Below are positions 29,218 through 38,762 of a stretch of DNA of 64,000 bases, piece by piece (the first letter of the stretch is position 1; every line of letters begins with the position of its first letter). Made by a program: the position numbers and the translations under genes. The DNA is from JALYNX01 sp963724825 (lineage in GTDB: Bacteria; Actinomycetota; Acidimicrobiia; Spongiisociales; ZC4RG35), in contig CAVRWT010000003.1 of the NCBI GenBank assembly GCA_963724825.1, positions 210,223 to 274,222 on the forward strand, read 5' to 3'. The notes under the pieces are model-generated. The model made no database searches. It saw only the letters and a list, made by a program, of their open reading frames with translations, and was not told the DNA's origin.

Positions 29218-29334
29218 TTGACAAGTAGGTCGCTAGGCCTATTTACCTCTTGTGGATAAACGGTCGATACCCCTGTTGACAATCCCCAGGACTGACCACA
29301 TCTGTTCCTACGCTGGCTGGAGGCTCGAAGGACC
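29218..29334 (+). promoter_or_regulatory. Candidate promoter region of the sigma-factor gene
   Basis: Two TTGACA hexamers lie upstream of ATG 29335, at 29218-29223 and 29276-29281. The first is 16 nt from TATTTA; the second has no convincing -10. AT-rich sequence between them (TTGTGGATAAACGG) contrasts with the local GC. Tandem promoters are possible; this is a low-confidence reading. Confidence 0.35.
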
Positions 29335-30263
<929 letters not shown>

Positions 30264-30267
<4 letters not shown>

Positions 30268-30578
30268 GCGGTCTTAACCAGCTCCCAGAGCTCCTTCAGG
30301 TCGGCCTCGATCGGTAGCGTCGAGTCGATTCGTGAGGGGCGACCCCGTCCCCGCCGTCTGTAGAACGGCTGTCCGTCCCAGAAGATGACACCGCCCCAAA
30401 CTCCCCACTCGTGACGTTCACTGAGGGCGAGCTCGAGGCACTGCACCTTCACCGCACAGCCATCACAGATGCGCTGCGCTTCGGCGAGGTCCGATGGACG
30501 CTCGGAGAAGAAGAGCTCATTGAGCCCTTCCTCACTACATCGTCCGTGGTCGTGTAGCTCTTTGAGTTGTGTGTTCAT
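30264..30578 (-). CDS. WhiB-family Fe-S transcriptional regulator
   Basis: 104 residues from ATG 30578 (AAGGA eight bases upstream). Four conserved Cys that bind a [4Fe-4S] cluster: GRCSEEG near residue 14, then ICDGCAVKVQCLELAL (C38, C41, C47). The G[VI]WGG turn is present (HEWGVWGGVIFWDG), followed by a basic DNA-binding tail RRRGRGRPSR. WhiB proteins bind region 4 of SigA-type sigma factors; here the convergent neighbour is one. Its stop overlaps the sigma stop in CTAA. The 300-bp upstream region holds a palindrome and a hairpin-T-tract. Confidence 0.95.
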
Positions 30579-30609
30579 GTCGAGTCCTTGTCGTGTTGTT
30601 GGTTTCGGG

Positions 30610-30640
30610 AAAAGAAAAACCGCCGGATTTCGCCGGCGGC
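30610..30640 (-). terminator. Intrinsic terminator/attenuator in the whiB leader
   Basis: Read on the minus strand: stem CCGCCGG-CGAAAT-CCGGCGG (30639-30620) followed by TTTTTCTTTT (30619-30610). It lies 32-62 nt upstream of the whiB-family ATG at 30578, inside what must be its leader unless the promoter is very close. Confidence 0.7.
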
Positions 30641-30663
30641 CTCACAACAGACTGTTTGCTGGT

Positions 30664-30678
30664 GTCACATCATGTGAC
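30664..30678. promoter_or_regulatory. Perfect palindrome upstream of whiB-family gene
   Basis: GTCACAT-C-ATGTGAC, a 7-bp inverted repeat with a one-base centre, 86-100 nt upstream of the whiB-family start. Size and symmetry fit a dimeric regulator site (CRP/FNR- or GntR-like half sites). The rest of the 309-bp gap 30579-30887 shows nothing else I can name. Confidence 0.55.
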
Positions 30679-30887
30679 GAGAGGTCGCCGGTTTGGCTGA
30701 TCGCCGAGGGCAGCGGGCGCGGGCGCGCCAAAAAGGGCTGCGATTCCGTTTGGATTCATAGTCCGCTGCTTCATTGTTGGTGACCTCATTGCTCGACCGG
30801 GCCAGATTGCCGTCTCAGCGGCGTTTCGTCAAGGCAATTACGGCGATTCTTCTCGTGACGTTCCCGTAACCCCGGTCGACGTAGCTT

Positions 30888-32048
30888 GTGACGGTGGAAA
30901 CGACTCGGTGGTGGTCCCGGACCTGGGTGTGGTGGCTCGCCCTCACTGTCGCCGTGATCGTCGGAATCGGGGCTCTGGCCCTCGCTATTGCCAACAGCTA
31001 CGTGGTGGTCGCCTATCTGGTGGCCTCGGCGGTATGGGCTCCACTCGGGCTCCTGGTCTGGCGACGTCGCCCGGAACACCCAATCGGGCCCCTGATGTAT
31101 CTGGTCGGGCTTCTGAACATGTCGGTGATCCCGGGCTTCGTCATGGGGGCCCTGTTGGCCCAGTTCGAAGCGACGATCCCCCAAATCCCTTGGGCGATGC
31201 TGGTGACTGCGGCGTTGAGCGGCGCTTATAGCTACGTGTTTCTGCTCCCCATCCTGCTCTTTCCCGAGGGCAGGCCCACCACCGGGTTCCAGCGAGGACT
31301 GACCTGGGCGATCCTCGCTGGCAGGCCCTGGTCGCGACAGCTGTCAGGGCTTCTGGCCGAACCACTGGGCCCGGTGACACATCCCTTTGCCTCACCGGCC
31401 GTGGCGGACACGGCCCGGTCGGTCTACGACGCCATGACCCAGGCCTACGGATTTGCCCTGGTCGCTGTGATCGTCCTCAAGGTTGTCCAGTACCGGCGAA
31501 GCGAATCCCTGAAACGGACCCAGCTCAAATGGCTGATGTACGTCCTCAGTGTCTACCTGGTGTCCACAGTCATCGCCTTCGGAGTAGTCGGTGTCCAGAA
31601 CTTCGAGGCCAACGGCCTGGTGGTGGACGCCATCTTCGTCGCGCTGATCCCGACCGCCATGGCCGTGGCCATTCTCCGTTACCGACTGTATGAGATCGAT
31701 CGTCTGGTGTCGCGGACAGTGACCTATGCCCTGGTCGCCGTGGTCGTGGCTGCCATCTTTGCGATCCCCGTGATCCTCATCCCTTCGTTGATGGGGCAGA
31801 CCAGTGACGTCGTGGTTGCAGGCGCCACGCTGCTCGCGGCCGCCGCATTCACACCGATTCGCAACCGCATCCAGACCCGCGTCGACCGGCGCTTCAACCG
31901 AGCCCGATATGACACGGCCCGCGAAATCGATGACCTGGCCCGCAGGCTGAACGAGACGCCGGACGCCGAGGCACCGGTCGAGGAGACGATCGACCTGGTC
32001 AGTCGAACCCTGCAACCGGCCACGATCGGCTTCTGGGCGAAAGGTTGA
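30888..32048 (+). CDS. Multi-TM sensor-like membrane protein lacking an output domain
   Basis: 386 residues from GTG 30888. Eight to nine hydrophobic segments: two at the N-terminus (WWLALTVAVIVGIGALALAI), several through residue ~280, and the last near VVVAAIFAIPVILIPSLMG. They are followed by the cytoplasmic motif AILRYRLYEIDRLVSRTVTY and the helical RNRIQTRVDRRFNRARYD. These last motifs are typical of actinobacterial sensor kinases and RsbU-type phosphatases and are closely matched in the gene at 43133. Here the chain stops ~60 residues later with no kinase or phosphatase domain. Overlaps the next gene by 4 nt. Confidence 0.75.
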   Translation: MTVETTRWWSRTWVWWLALTVAVIVGIGALALAIANSYVVVAYLVASAVWAPLGLLVWRRRPEHPIGPLMYLVGLLNMSVIPGFVMGALLAQFEATIPQIPWAMLVTAALSGAYSYVFLLPILLFPEGRPTTGFQRGLTWAILAGRPWSRQLSGLLAEPLGPVTHPFASPAVADTARSVYDAMTQAYGFALVAVIVLKVVQYRRSESLKRTQLKWLMYVLSVYLVSTVIAFGVVGVQNFEANGLVVDAIFVALIPTAMAVAILRYRLYEIDRLVSRTVTYALVAVVVAAIFAIPVILIPSLMGQTSDVVVAGATLLAAAAFTPIRNRIQTRVDRRFNRARYDTAREIDDLARRLNETPDAEAPVEETIDLVSRTLQPATIGFWAKG

Positions 32049-32647
32049 GCTCGACCCTCGACCTGTGGGACTACCGGCGCCGGGTCCACGCCATCTACCG
32101 ACGGGTGCGGGAGGGCGAAGGCGAAGAGGCGTGGCAGGAATGGCGGCGAGCTCGCGATGCGCTGTTCTCTGAACACCCTCAGTCCCCGATCGAAGACCGC
32201 ACCGCCTTCCGGGGGCTCGACTATTTCGACTACGACCCGGAATGGCGAACCCACGCCGCCTTCACACCGGTGGAAAACGAATCGACGCTGATCAACACAT
32301 CTGACGACGGCACCGCCCGCTTCGTGAAAACCGGGACCCTCCAATTCGAGGTGAAGGGCAACCTTGCCTCGCTCGATGTCCTCTGGCTCGACGCTTACGG
32401 AGGCGGGGTGTTTCTCCCGTTCCGGGACACCACCAGCGGTGTTTCCACCTATGGCGGGGGCCGTTACCTGCTCGACACCGTCAAGGGAGCCGACCTCGGC
32501 CACACCGGCGAGGAGGTCGTCCTCGACTTCAACTACTCGTACCACCCGTCCTGTGTCCACTCACCGCGCTGGGCTTGTCCTCTGGCTCCGCCCGCCAACC
32601 ATCTCGGGTTCGCCGTGGAGGCCGGCGAACGCCTCTCCACCGGCTAG
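32045..32647 (+). CDS. DUF1684 family protein
   Basis: 200 residues from TTG 32045, overlapping the previous stop (TTGA). DUF1684 hallmarks: RRARDALFSEHPQSPI, FRGLDYFDYDPEWR, GVFLPFRDTTSGVSTYGGGR, YLLDTVKGADLG and the Cys-bearing YHPSCVHSPRWACPLAPPAN. The family is widespread in soil bacteria and actinobacteria; biochemical function is unknown. No signal peptide or membrane helix. Probably cotranscribed with the sensor-like gene upstream. Confidence 0.88.
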   Translation: MSSTLDLWDYRRRVHAIYRRVREGEGEEAWQEWRRARDALFSEHPQSPIEDRTAFRGLDYFDYDPEWRTHAAFTPVENESTLINTSDDGTARFVKTGTLQFEVKGNLASLDVLWLDAYGGGVFLPFRDTTSGVSTYGGGRYLLDTVKGADLGHTGEEVVLDFNYSYHPSCVHSPRWACPLAPPANHLGFAVEAGERLSTG

Positions 32648-32677
32648 CTCAACATGAGGGTCACGTAAGGTAGGGCC

Positions 32678-33139
32678 GTGTTCAGATTCATTTTCAAGAC
32701 GATTCGTCTCGCGTTCTTCACCATGTTGGGGACCGCTGCGGTCGCCAAGTTCATGCTGAAATCCAACGCCGGTCAGGAGACCCAGGAAATCGACCTGGTC
32801 ACGATCTTCGCCGGCGACAACCTCATCTCCTCAGCCAATCCGTTCTACGGCGGGAAGATCCTGACCCTCTACGGAGGCACCGTCCTCGACCTGCGCAAGG
32901 CGACCCCGGCGCCGACGGGCATCTATCTCGACGCCCTGGTGTGGATGGGCGGGGTGGATCTGGTTGTCCCCGAAGGTTGGAGGGTCGAGTTCACCGGCAA
33001 GGTGATCTTCGGCGGTTTCACCGACGCCACGAGGACCACTGCGGATCCCGATGCGCCCACGGTCCGGATCGGTGGCTTGATCCTCTTCGGTGGCCTCCGG
33101 GCGACCACCAGGTCACCTCTGGAAGTGGTGACCGCTTGA
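32678..33139 (+). CDS. Toast-rack/LiaF-like small envelope protein
   Basis: 153 residues from GTG 32678. One N-terminal hydrophobic segment (IFKTIRLAFFTMLGTAAVAK) is followed by a beta-helical 'cell wall-active antibiotics response' type domain: VTIFAGDNLISSANPFYGGK, LTLYGGTVLDLRKATPAP, VPEGWRVEFTGKVIFGGFTD. In Firmicutes LiaF-like proteins regulate envelope-stress kinases; here it may work with the PspC two-component system 1.5 kb downstream, which is inference. It overlaps the amidohydrolase gene by 4 nt. Confidence 0.78.
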   Translation: MFRFIFKTIRLAFFTMLGTAAVAKFMLKSNAGQETQEIDLVTIFAGDNLISSANPFYGGKILTLYGGTVLDLRKATPAPTGIYLDALVWMGGVDLVVPEGWRVEFTGKVIFGGFTDATRTTADPDAPTVRIGGLILFGGLRATTRSPLEVVTA

Positions 33140-34404
33140 CCACGACCCGGATCGAAGCCAAACGCCTGATCCCGGGTCGCGGCGAGCCGATCGCCGACGC
33201 CGTGGTCCTCCTCGAGGACGGGGTCATCAAGTTTGCCGGAGCCGCCTCCGATGCCCCCGCCGGGGAGGGGACGGACACGGTGACTACTGACACCGTGATG
33301 CCAGGCATGTGGGAGTGCCATGGGCATTTCATCGGCGGCTACACCGCAAACATCGCCGAGATACACACCCTCCGACCGCAGTTGGGGGCGATGCGGGTCA
33401 CCGCCGATGCCAGACGGGTCCTCGACGCCGGGTTCACCTCGGTCCGGGAGATGGGCGGCATGGGGACCTTCCTCGGGCGCGCCATCGAGGAGGGCCAGGT
33501 GGTGGGGCCGAATGTCTACGCCAGCGGAGGGATGCTCTCGATGACCGGCGGGCACGGTGACGAGCACGGGATGGATCTCGACGCCTCCCGGGCTTCGACC
33601 GCCCGCCAGTGGGGCGAGGACAACATCTGCGACGGCCCCGATGAATGCCGGGCCGGCGTGCGCCGCATGCTCCGGCTTGGCGCCAAGGTCATCAAGATCC
33701 ATGCCTCCGGCGGGGTGATGAGCGAGTTGGACGACCCGCTGCTCCCCCAGTTCTCCAAGGCCGAATTGGAGGCAATCGTCGACGAGGCGACCCGGATGGA
33801 GCGTCTGGTTGGAGCCCACTGCCACGGGAAGCGAGGGATCATGGCCGCCCTCGAGGCAGGGGTGAAGACCATCGAGCACGGCACCTATCTCGACGAGGAG
33901 GCGGCCGACGCCATGATCGAGAACGAGGCGATCCTGGTGCCCACCAGATGGATCGTCGAGTACCTGATGGCAGAGGGCGAGAAGAACGGGATGCCCGAGT
34001 ACGCCAAGGTCAAGGGCGAGGTCGCCTCCCAGCACCATGCCGGTGCAGTGGCAACGGCCGTGGACAAAGGGGTGAAGATCGCATTGGGCACCGACATCTG
34101 GGCCACCGGTCTCTGGGGAAGAAATGCCGAAGAGCTTGCCTATCTGGTGCAGGCCGGCCTCACCCCGCTCCAGGCGATCGAGTCCGCCACCGCCAATGGG
34201 CCGGACACCCTGGGCCCTCAGGCCCCGAAGAGCGGTCAGCTGGTCGAAGGATTCGACGCCGACGTGATCTGTGTCAAGGGCGACCCGACGGCGGATGTGA
34301 CCGTGCTGGCCAAGCCGGAGAACATCACACACGTGTTCAAGGGTGGAGTCGGTAAGCTACAAGGGGTAGCTCCGGCGGCCGGCGTCTGTTCGCCCGAGGT
34401 GTGA
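33136..34404 (+). CDS. Metal-dependent amidohydrolase (prolidase/imidazolonepropionase-like)
   Basis: 422 residues from TTG 33136 (TTGA overlap with the previous stop). Amidohydrolase features: N-terminal beta-sandwich IEAKRLIPGRGEPIADAVVL, metal-binding MWECHGHFIGG (H-x-H), a Lys in KVIKIHASGGVMS, VGAHCHGK, TIEHGTYLD and the catalytic Asp in IALGTDIWATG. C-terminal FDADVICVKGDP is the usual return to the sandwich. The nearest known specificities are Xaa-Pro dipeptidases and related decarboxylating or imide hydrolases; the substrate is not determinable. Cytosolic. Confidence 0.9.
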   Translation: MTTTRIEAKRLIPGRGEPIADAVVLLEDGVIKFAGAASDAPAGEGTDTVTTDTVMPGMWECHGHFIGGYTANIAEIHTLRPQLGAMRVTADARRVLDAGFTSVREMGGMGTFLGRAIEEGQVVGPNVYASGGMLSMTGGHGDEHGMDLDASRASTARQWGEDNICDGPDECRAGVRRMLRLGAKVIKIHASGGVMSELDDPLLPQFSKAELEAIVDEATRMERLVGAHCHGKRGIMAALEAGVKTIEHGTYLDEEAADAMIENEAILVPTRWIVEYLMAEGEKNGMPEYAKVKGEVASQHHAGAVATAVDKGVKIALGTDIWATGLWGRNAEELAYLVQAGLTPLQAIESATANGPDTLGPQAPKSGQLVEGFDADVICVKGDPTADVTVLAKPENITHVFKGGVGKLQGVAPAAGVCSPEV

Positions 34405-34442
34405 AGTAGCCAGAGTGCCCCTCCGTCTCGGCCTCGGCCGAT

Positions 34443-34540
34443 CCACCTCCCCCAATGTCGCTTCGCTCCTGGGGGAGGAAACATTTCCCCCAGCGAACGA
34501 AGTGAGCGTGGAGTACCGGCGGAGCCGGGGAGGGGGGAAC
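34443..34540. repeat. GC-rich palindromic element, type B copy 1
   Basis: Composite of a 36-nt palindrome (CCACCTCCCCCAATG...CTCCTGGGGGAGG, 34443-34478), CCCCCAGCGAACGAAGTGAG (34487-34507) and CCGGCGGAGCCGGGGAGGGG (34516-34536). It sits between the convergent amidohydrolase and response-regulator genes. The 36-nt module recurs, inverted, in the copy at 57243. Confidence 0.75.
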
Positions 34541-34557
34541 GTCCGCCGGCAATTGGA

Positions 34558-35193
34558 TCAGACAATCCTCCTCTTGCTTGCCCACCTCGCCAGTTCGTGG
34601 CGATTGGACAGCTGGAGCTTGCGGAGAACCGAAGACACATGTGTCTCCACGGTCTTTACCGAGATGTTGAGCTTGCGCGCCACCTGTTTGTAGGCAAAGC
34701 CCCTGGCGATCAACCGAAGAACATCCTTCTCCCGTGAGGTGAGTTGATCCAGCTCGGGGTCCTCCTCCGAGGGCATGGCGCCAGCGAAGGCGTCGAGCAC
34801 GAAACCGGCGAGCCGCGGTGAGAAGACGGCGTCGCCCGAGTCGATCCTCTTGATCGCATCGGCGAGGTCGGCGGGCTCGATGGTCTTGGTGACGTACCCC
34901 CTCGCCCCCGACCGGATCATGGCGATCACGTCCTCTGCCTGATCGGAGACCGAAAGCGCGAGGAACTTGACGTCGGGGTTGGTCTCGGTGACCCCGTCCA
35001 CCACTGCGATACCCCCACCGTCAGGCATGTGAACATCCACCAGGACCACCGCAGGATTGAGGCCACGGATCTCCTCGATCGCAGTGTCGACGTCATAGGC
35101 CGAGCCGACGATGTCGAACTCCTCCTCCAGCTCCGCTTTCACGCCGGCGAGGAACAGGCGGTGATCGTCCACGAGATAGACCTTGATGCTCAT
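34558..35193 (-). CDS. NarL/FixJ-family response regulator
   Basis: 211 residues from ATG 35193. Receiver domain 1-120: acidic pocket VYLVDDHRLF, phospho-acceptor Asp in VVLVDVHMPDGGG (~residue 53), switch Ser in LALSVSDQ and Lys in YVTKTIEP. LuxR-type HTH 145-205: LTSREKDVLRLIARGFAYKQ and KTVETHVSSVLRKLQ. Its ATG overlaps the stop of the kinase gene (35190), so it is coexpressed with its cognate sensor. A likely target is the long inverted repeat at 36389-36442. Confidence 0.93.
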   Translation of the reverse strand: MSIKVYLVDDHRLFLAGVKAELEEEFDIVGSAYDVDTAIEEIRGLNPAVVLVDVHMPDGGGIAVVDGVTETNPDVKFLALSVSDQAEDVIAMIRSGARGYVTKTIEPADLADAIKRIDSGDAVFSPRLAGFVLDAFAGAMPSEEDPELDQLTSREKDVLRLIARGFAYKQVARKLNISVKTVETHVSSVLRKLQLSNRHELARWASKRRIV

Positions 35194-36356
35194 TCGGCAC
35201 TCACCGGCATGCGAAGGATGACCTCGGTTCCCTCTCCGGGATCGCTGTTGATCTCGACCGTTCCCCCCGCTCGTTCCACTCGGGCCAGTATCGACTGGGC
35301 GATGCCCTTTCGATCCTTGGGAACCGCAGTCTTGTCGAAGCCCTTGCCATGGTCGGTCACGAACACCGACATCTGGTCCTCCTCGGCCTCGAAATAGAGG
35401 GAGAGCCGGTCGGCGCCCGAGTGTTTGGCGGCGTTGACCAGCGCCTCGCTGGCGGCGCTGACCAGTGCCCGCGACGGCTCATCGACCGGATGGTCCCCAA
35501 CCGTCACCACATCGATTGGCACCTGATGATCCGACTCGATGCGGGTGGCCGCTCCCTTCAGGGCGGTCGAGACCAGGTCGGCCCCTTCGAGCGGTGCGTT
35601 CCCATAGAGCCAGTCCCGCAACTCGTTCTCTTGATGGCGGGCGAGAATCGTCATGCGAGCCGGGTCGTCCGTGCGCTGGATCAGGGCCAGTGTCTGCAGG
35701 ACGGAGTCGTGGAGATGTGCAGCCATTTCGGCCCGTTCCTCCTGGCGGATCCGCTCTCTGCGCTCGGCACCCAGGTCCCGGGCGAGGCGGTTCACCCAGG
35801 GGCCGAAGGCGATCAGGATCCCGAGCAGGGTTAGCCCCACTGCGAGCAACACCGGGCCTACGTCGAGGAGGGGGCCGACGTTGGTGGAGAGGATCGCCAA
35901 TCCCCCGATTAGGAGCCCGACTCCGATGAGCAAGCGCCACCGCCCAGGTTGGGTGGCGTTGGGGTCGAAGAACGAAGCGATCGAGTTCGGCATGTCCCGG
36001 CTCGACACTGCGGCCAGCCCGAAGGAGATCGCGGAAACGGTGAGTACCAGGGCATTCGATGGCCACCACCCGAGAAAGCCCAAGAGCAGCATCAGACCGG
36101 TAAATGCAAGACCCAGGCCGATCATCTGGCTGGGCTCGGCGGGGACGGGCTCGACATCATCGACGCGGTCGATCGCCGACAGCCACAGCCCGACATAGAT
36201 CAGGACGCCGAGGCCCCAGACCATGCTCAGGCTGACGAAGGCGGCCCGGACGAAGGCGTCACTGACCCCCAGTCCGTCGGCCAATCCACCGGCCACTCCG
36301 GCGACCATTCGATCGGTCCGACGGCGGTGGAGCTCGAAGGCCCGTCGTTGACTCAC
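35190..36356 (-). CDS. PspC-domain sensor histidine kinase (HisKA_3 type)
   Basis: 388 residues from ATG 36356. Residues ~8-65 form a PspC domain (DRMVAGVAGGLADGLGVSDA, VRAAFVSLSMVWGLGVLIYV), followed by four more helices to ~180. The HisKA_3 phospho-acceptor is AEMAAHLHDSVLQTLALIQR near residue 215. ATP-binding domain: EALVNAAKHSGADRLSLYFE (N-box), VTDHGKGFD (G1), IAQSILARVERAGGTVEINS (G2). PspC-kinase plus LuxR-type regulator pairs sense envelope stress in actinobacteria. Diverges from a PspC/LiaF-like gene with a shared 110-bp promoter region. Confidence 0.92.
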   Translation of the reverse strand: MSQRRAFELHRRRTDRMVAGVAGGLADGLGVSDAFVRAAFVSLSMVWGLGVLIYVGLWLSAIDRVDDVEPVPAEPSQMIGLGLAFTGLMLLLGFLGWWPSNALVLTVSAISFGLAAVSSRDMPNSIASFFDPNATQPGRWRLLIGVGLLIGGLAILSTNVGPLLDVGPVLLAVGLTLLGILIAFGPWVNRLARDLGAERRERIRQEERAEMAAHLHDSVLQTLALIQRTDDPARMTILARHQENELRDWLYGNAPLEGADLVSTALKGAATRIESDHQVPIDVVTVGDHPVDEPSRALVSAASEALVNAAKHSGADRLSLYFEAEEDQMSVFVTDHGKGFDKTAVPKDRKGIAQSILARVERAGGTVEINSDPGEGTEVILRMPVSAE

Positions 36357-36388
36357 AGGGAGATGATGGCGGGCCTTGCCCCCAACCT

Positions 36389-36442
36389 CAATCGGGGAGA
36401 ACCCTGAGCAATCAAGGGGTATCTCAGGGTGGTCCCCGATTG
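36389..36442. promoter_or_regulatory. 20-bp imperfect inverted repeat in divergent promoter region
   Basis: Left arm CAATCGGGGAGAACCCTGAG (36389-36408) and right arm CTCAGGGTGGTCCCCGATTG (36423-36442) match at 18 of 20 positions around a 14-nt centre. It lies midway between the divergent starts at 36356 (-) and 36467 (+). The inner CTCAGGGT/ACCCTGAG half-sites look like a response-regulator operator. Confidence 0.7.
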
Positions 36443-36466
36443 CCCCGATTCGTGAAGCCTGGCCAT

Positions 36467-37693
36467 ATGGAGCCTATGGAACAGAACAACACAACTACCG
36501 AGGCGCCTGAGCCCACGGTCGCAGCTCCTGCGGAATTGATTCGGCCCACCGAGGGCCGGATGCTCGCCGGTGTCGCCCAGGGTCTAGCGGACCGCTTCGG
36601 GATCACACCATGGATCGTGCGGGTCGCTTTCGTCCTGACGGCGTTCGCCGGCGGTGTCGGCGTGGCCCTTTACGCCGCAGGATGGTTTCTCATTCGTTCC
36701 GAAGATGAGACGGAGTCCGCCGCCGAGCGAGTGTTCAGCGGGGCCACCACCTCCCGATCGTGGGTCGGGATCGGCCTGATATTTCTCGCCGCACTGATCC
36801 TGCTCGACAACTTCACCTTCCTCGATGGAGGGGTGGTATGGGCCGTAGGCCTGCTGATTGTGGGCCTTCTCCTCTACACGGGCGATCTCCCGCGCCTGAT
36901 AAATAGATCGTCGGAGCAGGCCGCTGACAAGGAGGGAGTTCAACAAATGACAACTGACACCAAGGTCACCACGACCGAGATCCCAACCACCCCACCCATC
37001 TTCCCCCCGGCCGGAGGCACGGTCGGCGGCGGCGTCCCTCCGACTCCGACGCCCACCCCGCCGATCCTGCCTCCGGCGGAGCAAAAACCAAAGGAACACT
37101 CACTTCTGGGACGTCTCACCATCGGCTTCATGCTGCTTGGCCTGGGCATCCTCGCCCTGCTCGACAACATCCCCGGGGTGCCGATCGAGGCTGACCCCCG
37201 TCACTACATGGCGCTGGCGGTGACCATCCTCGGCATCGGGCTCCTGGTCGGAGCCTGGGCCGGCCGGGCCCGGTGGCTGATCCTGCTCGGCGTGATCATG
37301 GTCCCCACCTTGCTCTTCTCCCCGGTGTTCGAATACCAGTGGAACAGCGAGGACTTCGAGCGGTCGGTGACGCCAGTGACGTTCGCCGAGCTAGATGAGT
37401 CCTACACCCTCGACGTCGGCAATCTCCTGATCGACCTGAGGCAACTCCCATGGGATGGCCGCGAAATCGACCTGACGGTGTCTGTCGACGCCGGCAACGT
37501 CGAGATCCGGCTCCCCGAGGGTGTCGGTCTGGATGGAAAGGCCGAAGTCTCGGTCGGTCGGGTAGCGGGGCCGGGCCGCGAGTCGTCGGGTCTGGGCAAC
37601 CCTGCCTTGACGTTCAACAACCCTGGACCCAGGGGAACCGTCAACCTCGACGCCAACGTCGACATCGGCAATATCGAAATCTCACGTGGTTGA
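36467..37693 (+). CDS. PspC-domain / LiaF-like envelope-stress membrane protein
   Basis: 408 residues from ATG 36467 (ATG 36476 also possible). PspC domain at ~25-85 (EGRMLAGVAQGLADRFGITP, WIVRVAFVLTAFAGGVGVAL), then helices IGLIFLAALILLDNFTF and VWAVGLLIVGLLLYTG. A Pro/Thr-rich linker (PTPTPTPPILPPAEQKP) separates a second block of four helices (GRLTIGFMLLGLGILALLDN). A C-terminal toast-rack domain carries DVGNLLIDLRQLPWDG and NVDIGNIEIS. The same domains in LiaF and Psp proteins report envelope damage. It is the divergent partner, and likely regulated target or modulator, of the adjacent two-component system. Confidence 0.88.
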   Translation: MEPMEQNNTTTEAPEPTVAAPAELIRPTEGRMLAGVAQGLADRFGITPWIVRVAFVLTAFAGGVGVALYAAGWFLIRSEDETESAAERVFSGATTSRSWVGIGLIFLAALILLDNFTFLDGGVVWAVGLLIVGLLLYTGDLPRLINRSSEQAADKEGVQQMTTDTKVTTTEIPTTPPIFPPAGGTVGGGVPPTPTPTPPILPPAEQKPKEHSLLGRLTIGFMLLGLGILALLDNIPGVPIEADPRHYMALAVTILGIGLLVGAWAGRARWLILLGVIMVPTLLFSPVFEYQWNSEDFERSVTPVTFAELDESYTLDVGNLLIDLRQLPWDGREIDLTVSVDAGNVEIRLPEGVGLDGKAEVSVGRVAGPGRESSGLGNPALTFNNPGPRGTVNLDANVDIGNIEISRG

Positions 37694-37705
37694 TCGAAAG
37701 GATCG

Positions 37706-37939
37706 ATGAACATGAAGACACACAGGTTTGACGCAGTCTCCTTCATTGCAGGATTGGCCTTTGCGCTCCTCGGACTGGTTTTCCTGGTCCCGGACACGCC
37801 GCAAGAGCTAATCGATGCCCTTCTCAACTCGGGCGCATGGTTCTGGCCCATCGCCCTCCTGGTAGTGGGCCTCGCCGTAATAGTCCCGGTTCTCCTCCCC
37901 AAGAAGGAGGAGGCGATCGAGTCCGGTGACTCCGACTAG
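37706..37939 (+). CDS. Small two-helix membrane protein (LiaI/DUF5668-like)
   Basis: 77 residues from ATG 37706. Two helices, FIAGLAFALLGLVFLVPDTP and FWPIALLVVGLAVIVPVLLP, with a short acidic tail EEAIESGDSD. This resembles the LiaI-type TM motif often encoded beside LiaF/PspC proteins. It follows the PspC/LiaF-like gene by 12 nt. Its TAG overlaps the convergent transporter's stop in CTAG. Confidence 0.75.
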   Translation: MNMKTHRFDAVSFIAGLAFALLGLVFLVPDTPQELIDALLNSGAWFWPIALLVVGLAVIVPVLLPKKEEAIESGDSD

Positions 37940-38727
37940 ATAGCGGGCTCTGGGGCCCGGATTGCCTGATAGAGGGTACGCACCGCGAGGATCAGCACCA
38001 GGATCCCGAACACCAGCGAAAGGGTGCGGCCCTCCACTCCGAGGGCGATCCGGGCCCCCACAATCGAACCGACCACACCGGCCAAGCCGGCAGCGAGTCC
38101 GTCCTCGAGGCGGACTCGTTTGTTTCTCAGGTTGACGAGCGTGCCCGCAATCGCGGTGAGCACGATCGCCACCAGCGAGGTGCCCTGGGCCTCGTGCTGT
38201 CCGAAGCCGAGAAGAAGAACAGTGGCGGGAACAATGACGACACCGCCCCCGATCCCGGCCACTCCGGCAAAGAAGCCGGAGATGAGCCCGATCCCGAAGG
38301 CGATTGCGATCTGAACCGGCTGGTCGAAGTCGACGGAGCCGGGAAGCGGGTCACCGCCCGCGATCATCCGCACCGCCGCTACCAAGAGGATCACCCCGAA
38401 GACAATGGTCAGCGAACGGGCGCTCATCCGGTTCATCAGCGAAGCACCGAAGACCGAGCCCACCACTCCCCCGGCGCCGATGACGATGCCGAGCCCGAGA
38501 TTGATCTCACCCGAAATCGAGAAGGTGATGGCCCCCGCAATTGCGATCGGAACGATGGCCGCAAGCGAGGTGGCGGTCGCCCGGTGCCTGTCCAGGCCGA
38601 CCGCAACGAGCAGCGGGACCATCACGATCCCACCGCCAATCCCGAAGCCACCCGAGAGCAGGCCTGCCGTGAGCCCGATCAGGGCGAGCTTCCAGGCCTT
38701 CACCGTCAGCGGTGACGAGGTTGACAC
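37936..38727 (-). CDS. TSUP-family (TauE/SafE) membrane transporter
   Basis: 263 residues from ATG 38727. Eight membrane helices in two homologous halves, each beginning with the family motif: GLTAGLLSGGFGIGGGIVMV near residue 17 and GLISGFFAGVAGIGGGVVIV near residue 155. ATATSLAAIVPIAIAG and EAQGTSLVAIVLTAIAGT are the matching second motifs. TSUP members export or import sulfite, sulfonates, thiosulfate or small organic acids; the substrate is not evident here. Monocistronic; converges with the LiaI-like gene. Confidence 0.92.
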   Translation of the reverse strand: MSTSSPLTVKAWKLALIGLTAGLLSGGFGIGGGIVMVPLLVAVGLDRHRATATSLAAIVPIAIAGAITFSISGEINLGLGIVIGAGGVVGSVFGASLMNRMSARSLTIVFGVILLVAAVRMIAGGDPLPGSVDFDQPVQIAIAFGIGLISGFFAGVAGIGGGVVIVPATVLLLGFGQHEAQGTSLVAIVLTAIAGTLVNLRNKRVRLEDGLAAGLAGVVGSIVGARIALGVEGRTLSLVFGILVLILAVRTLYQAIRAPEPAI

Positions 38728-38762
38728 CCGCTCACCCTAAATGGGGAGCAGGCCCGATCAGG

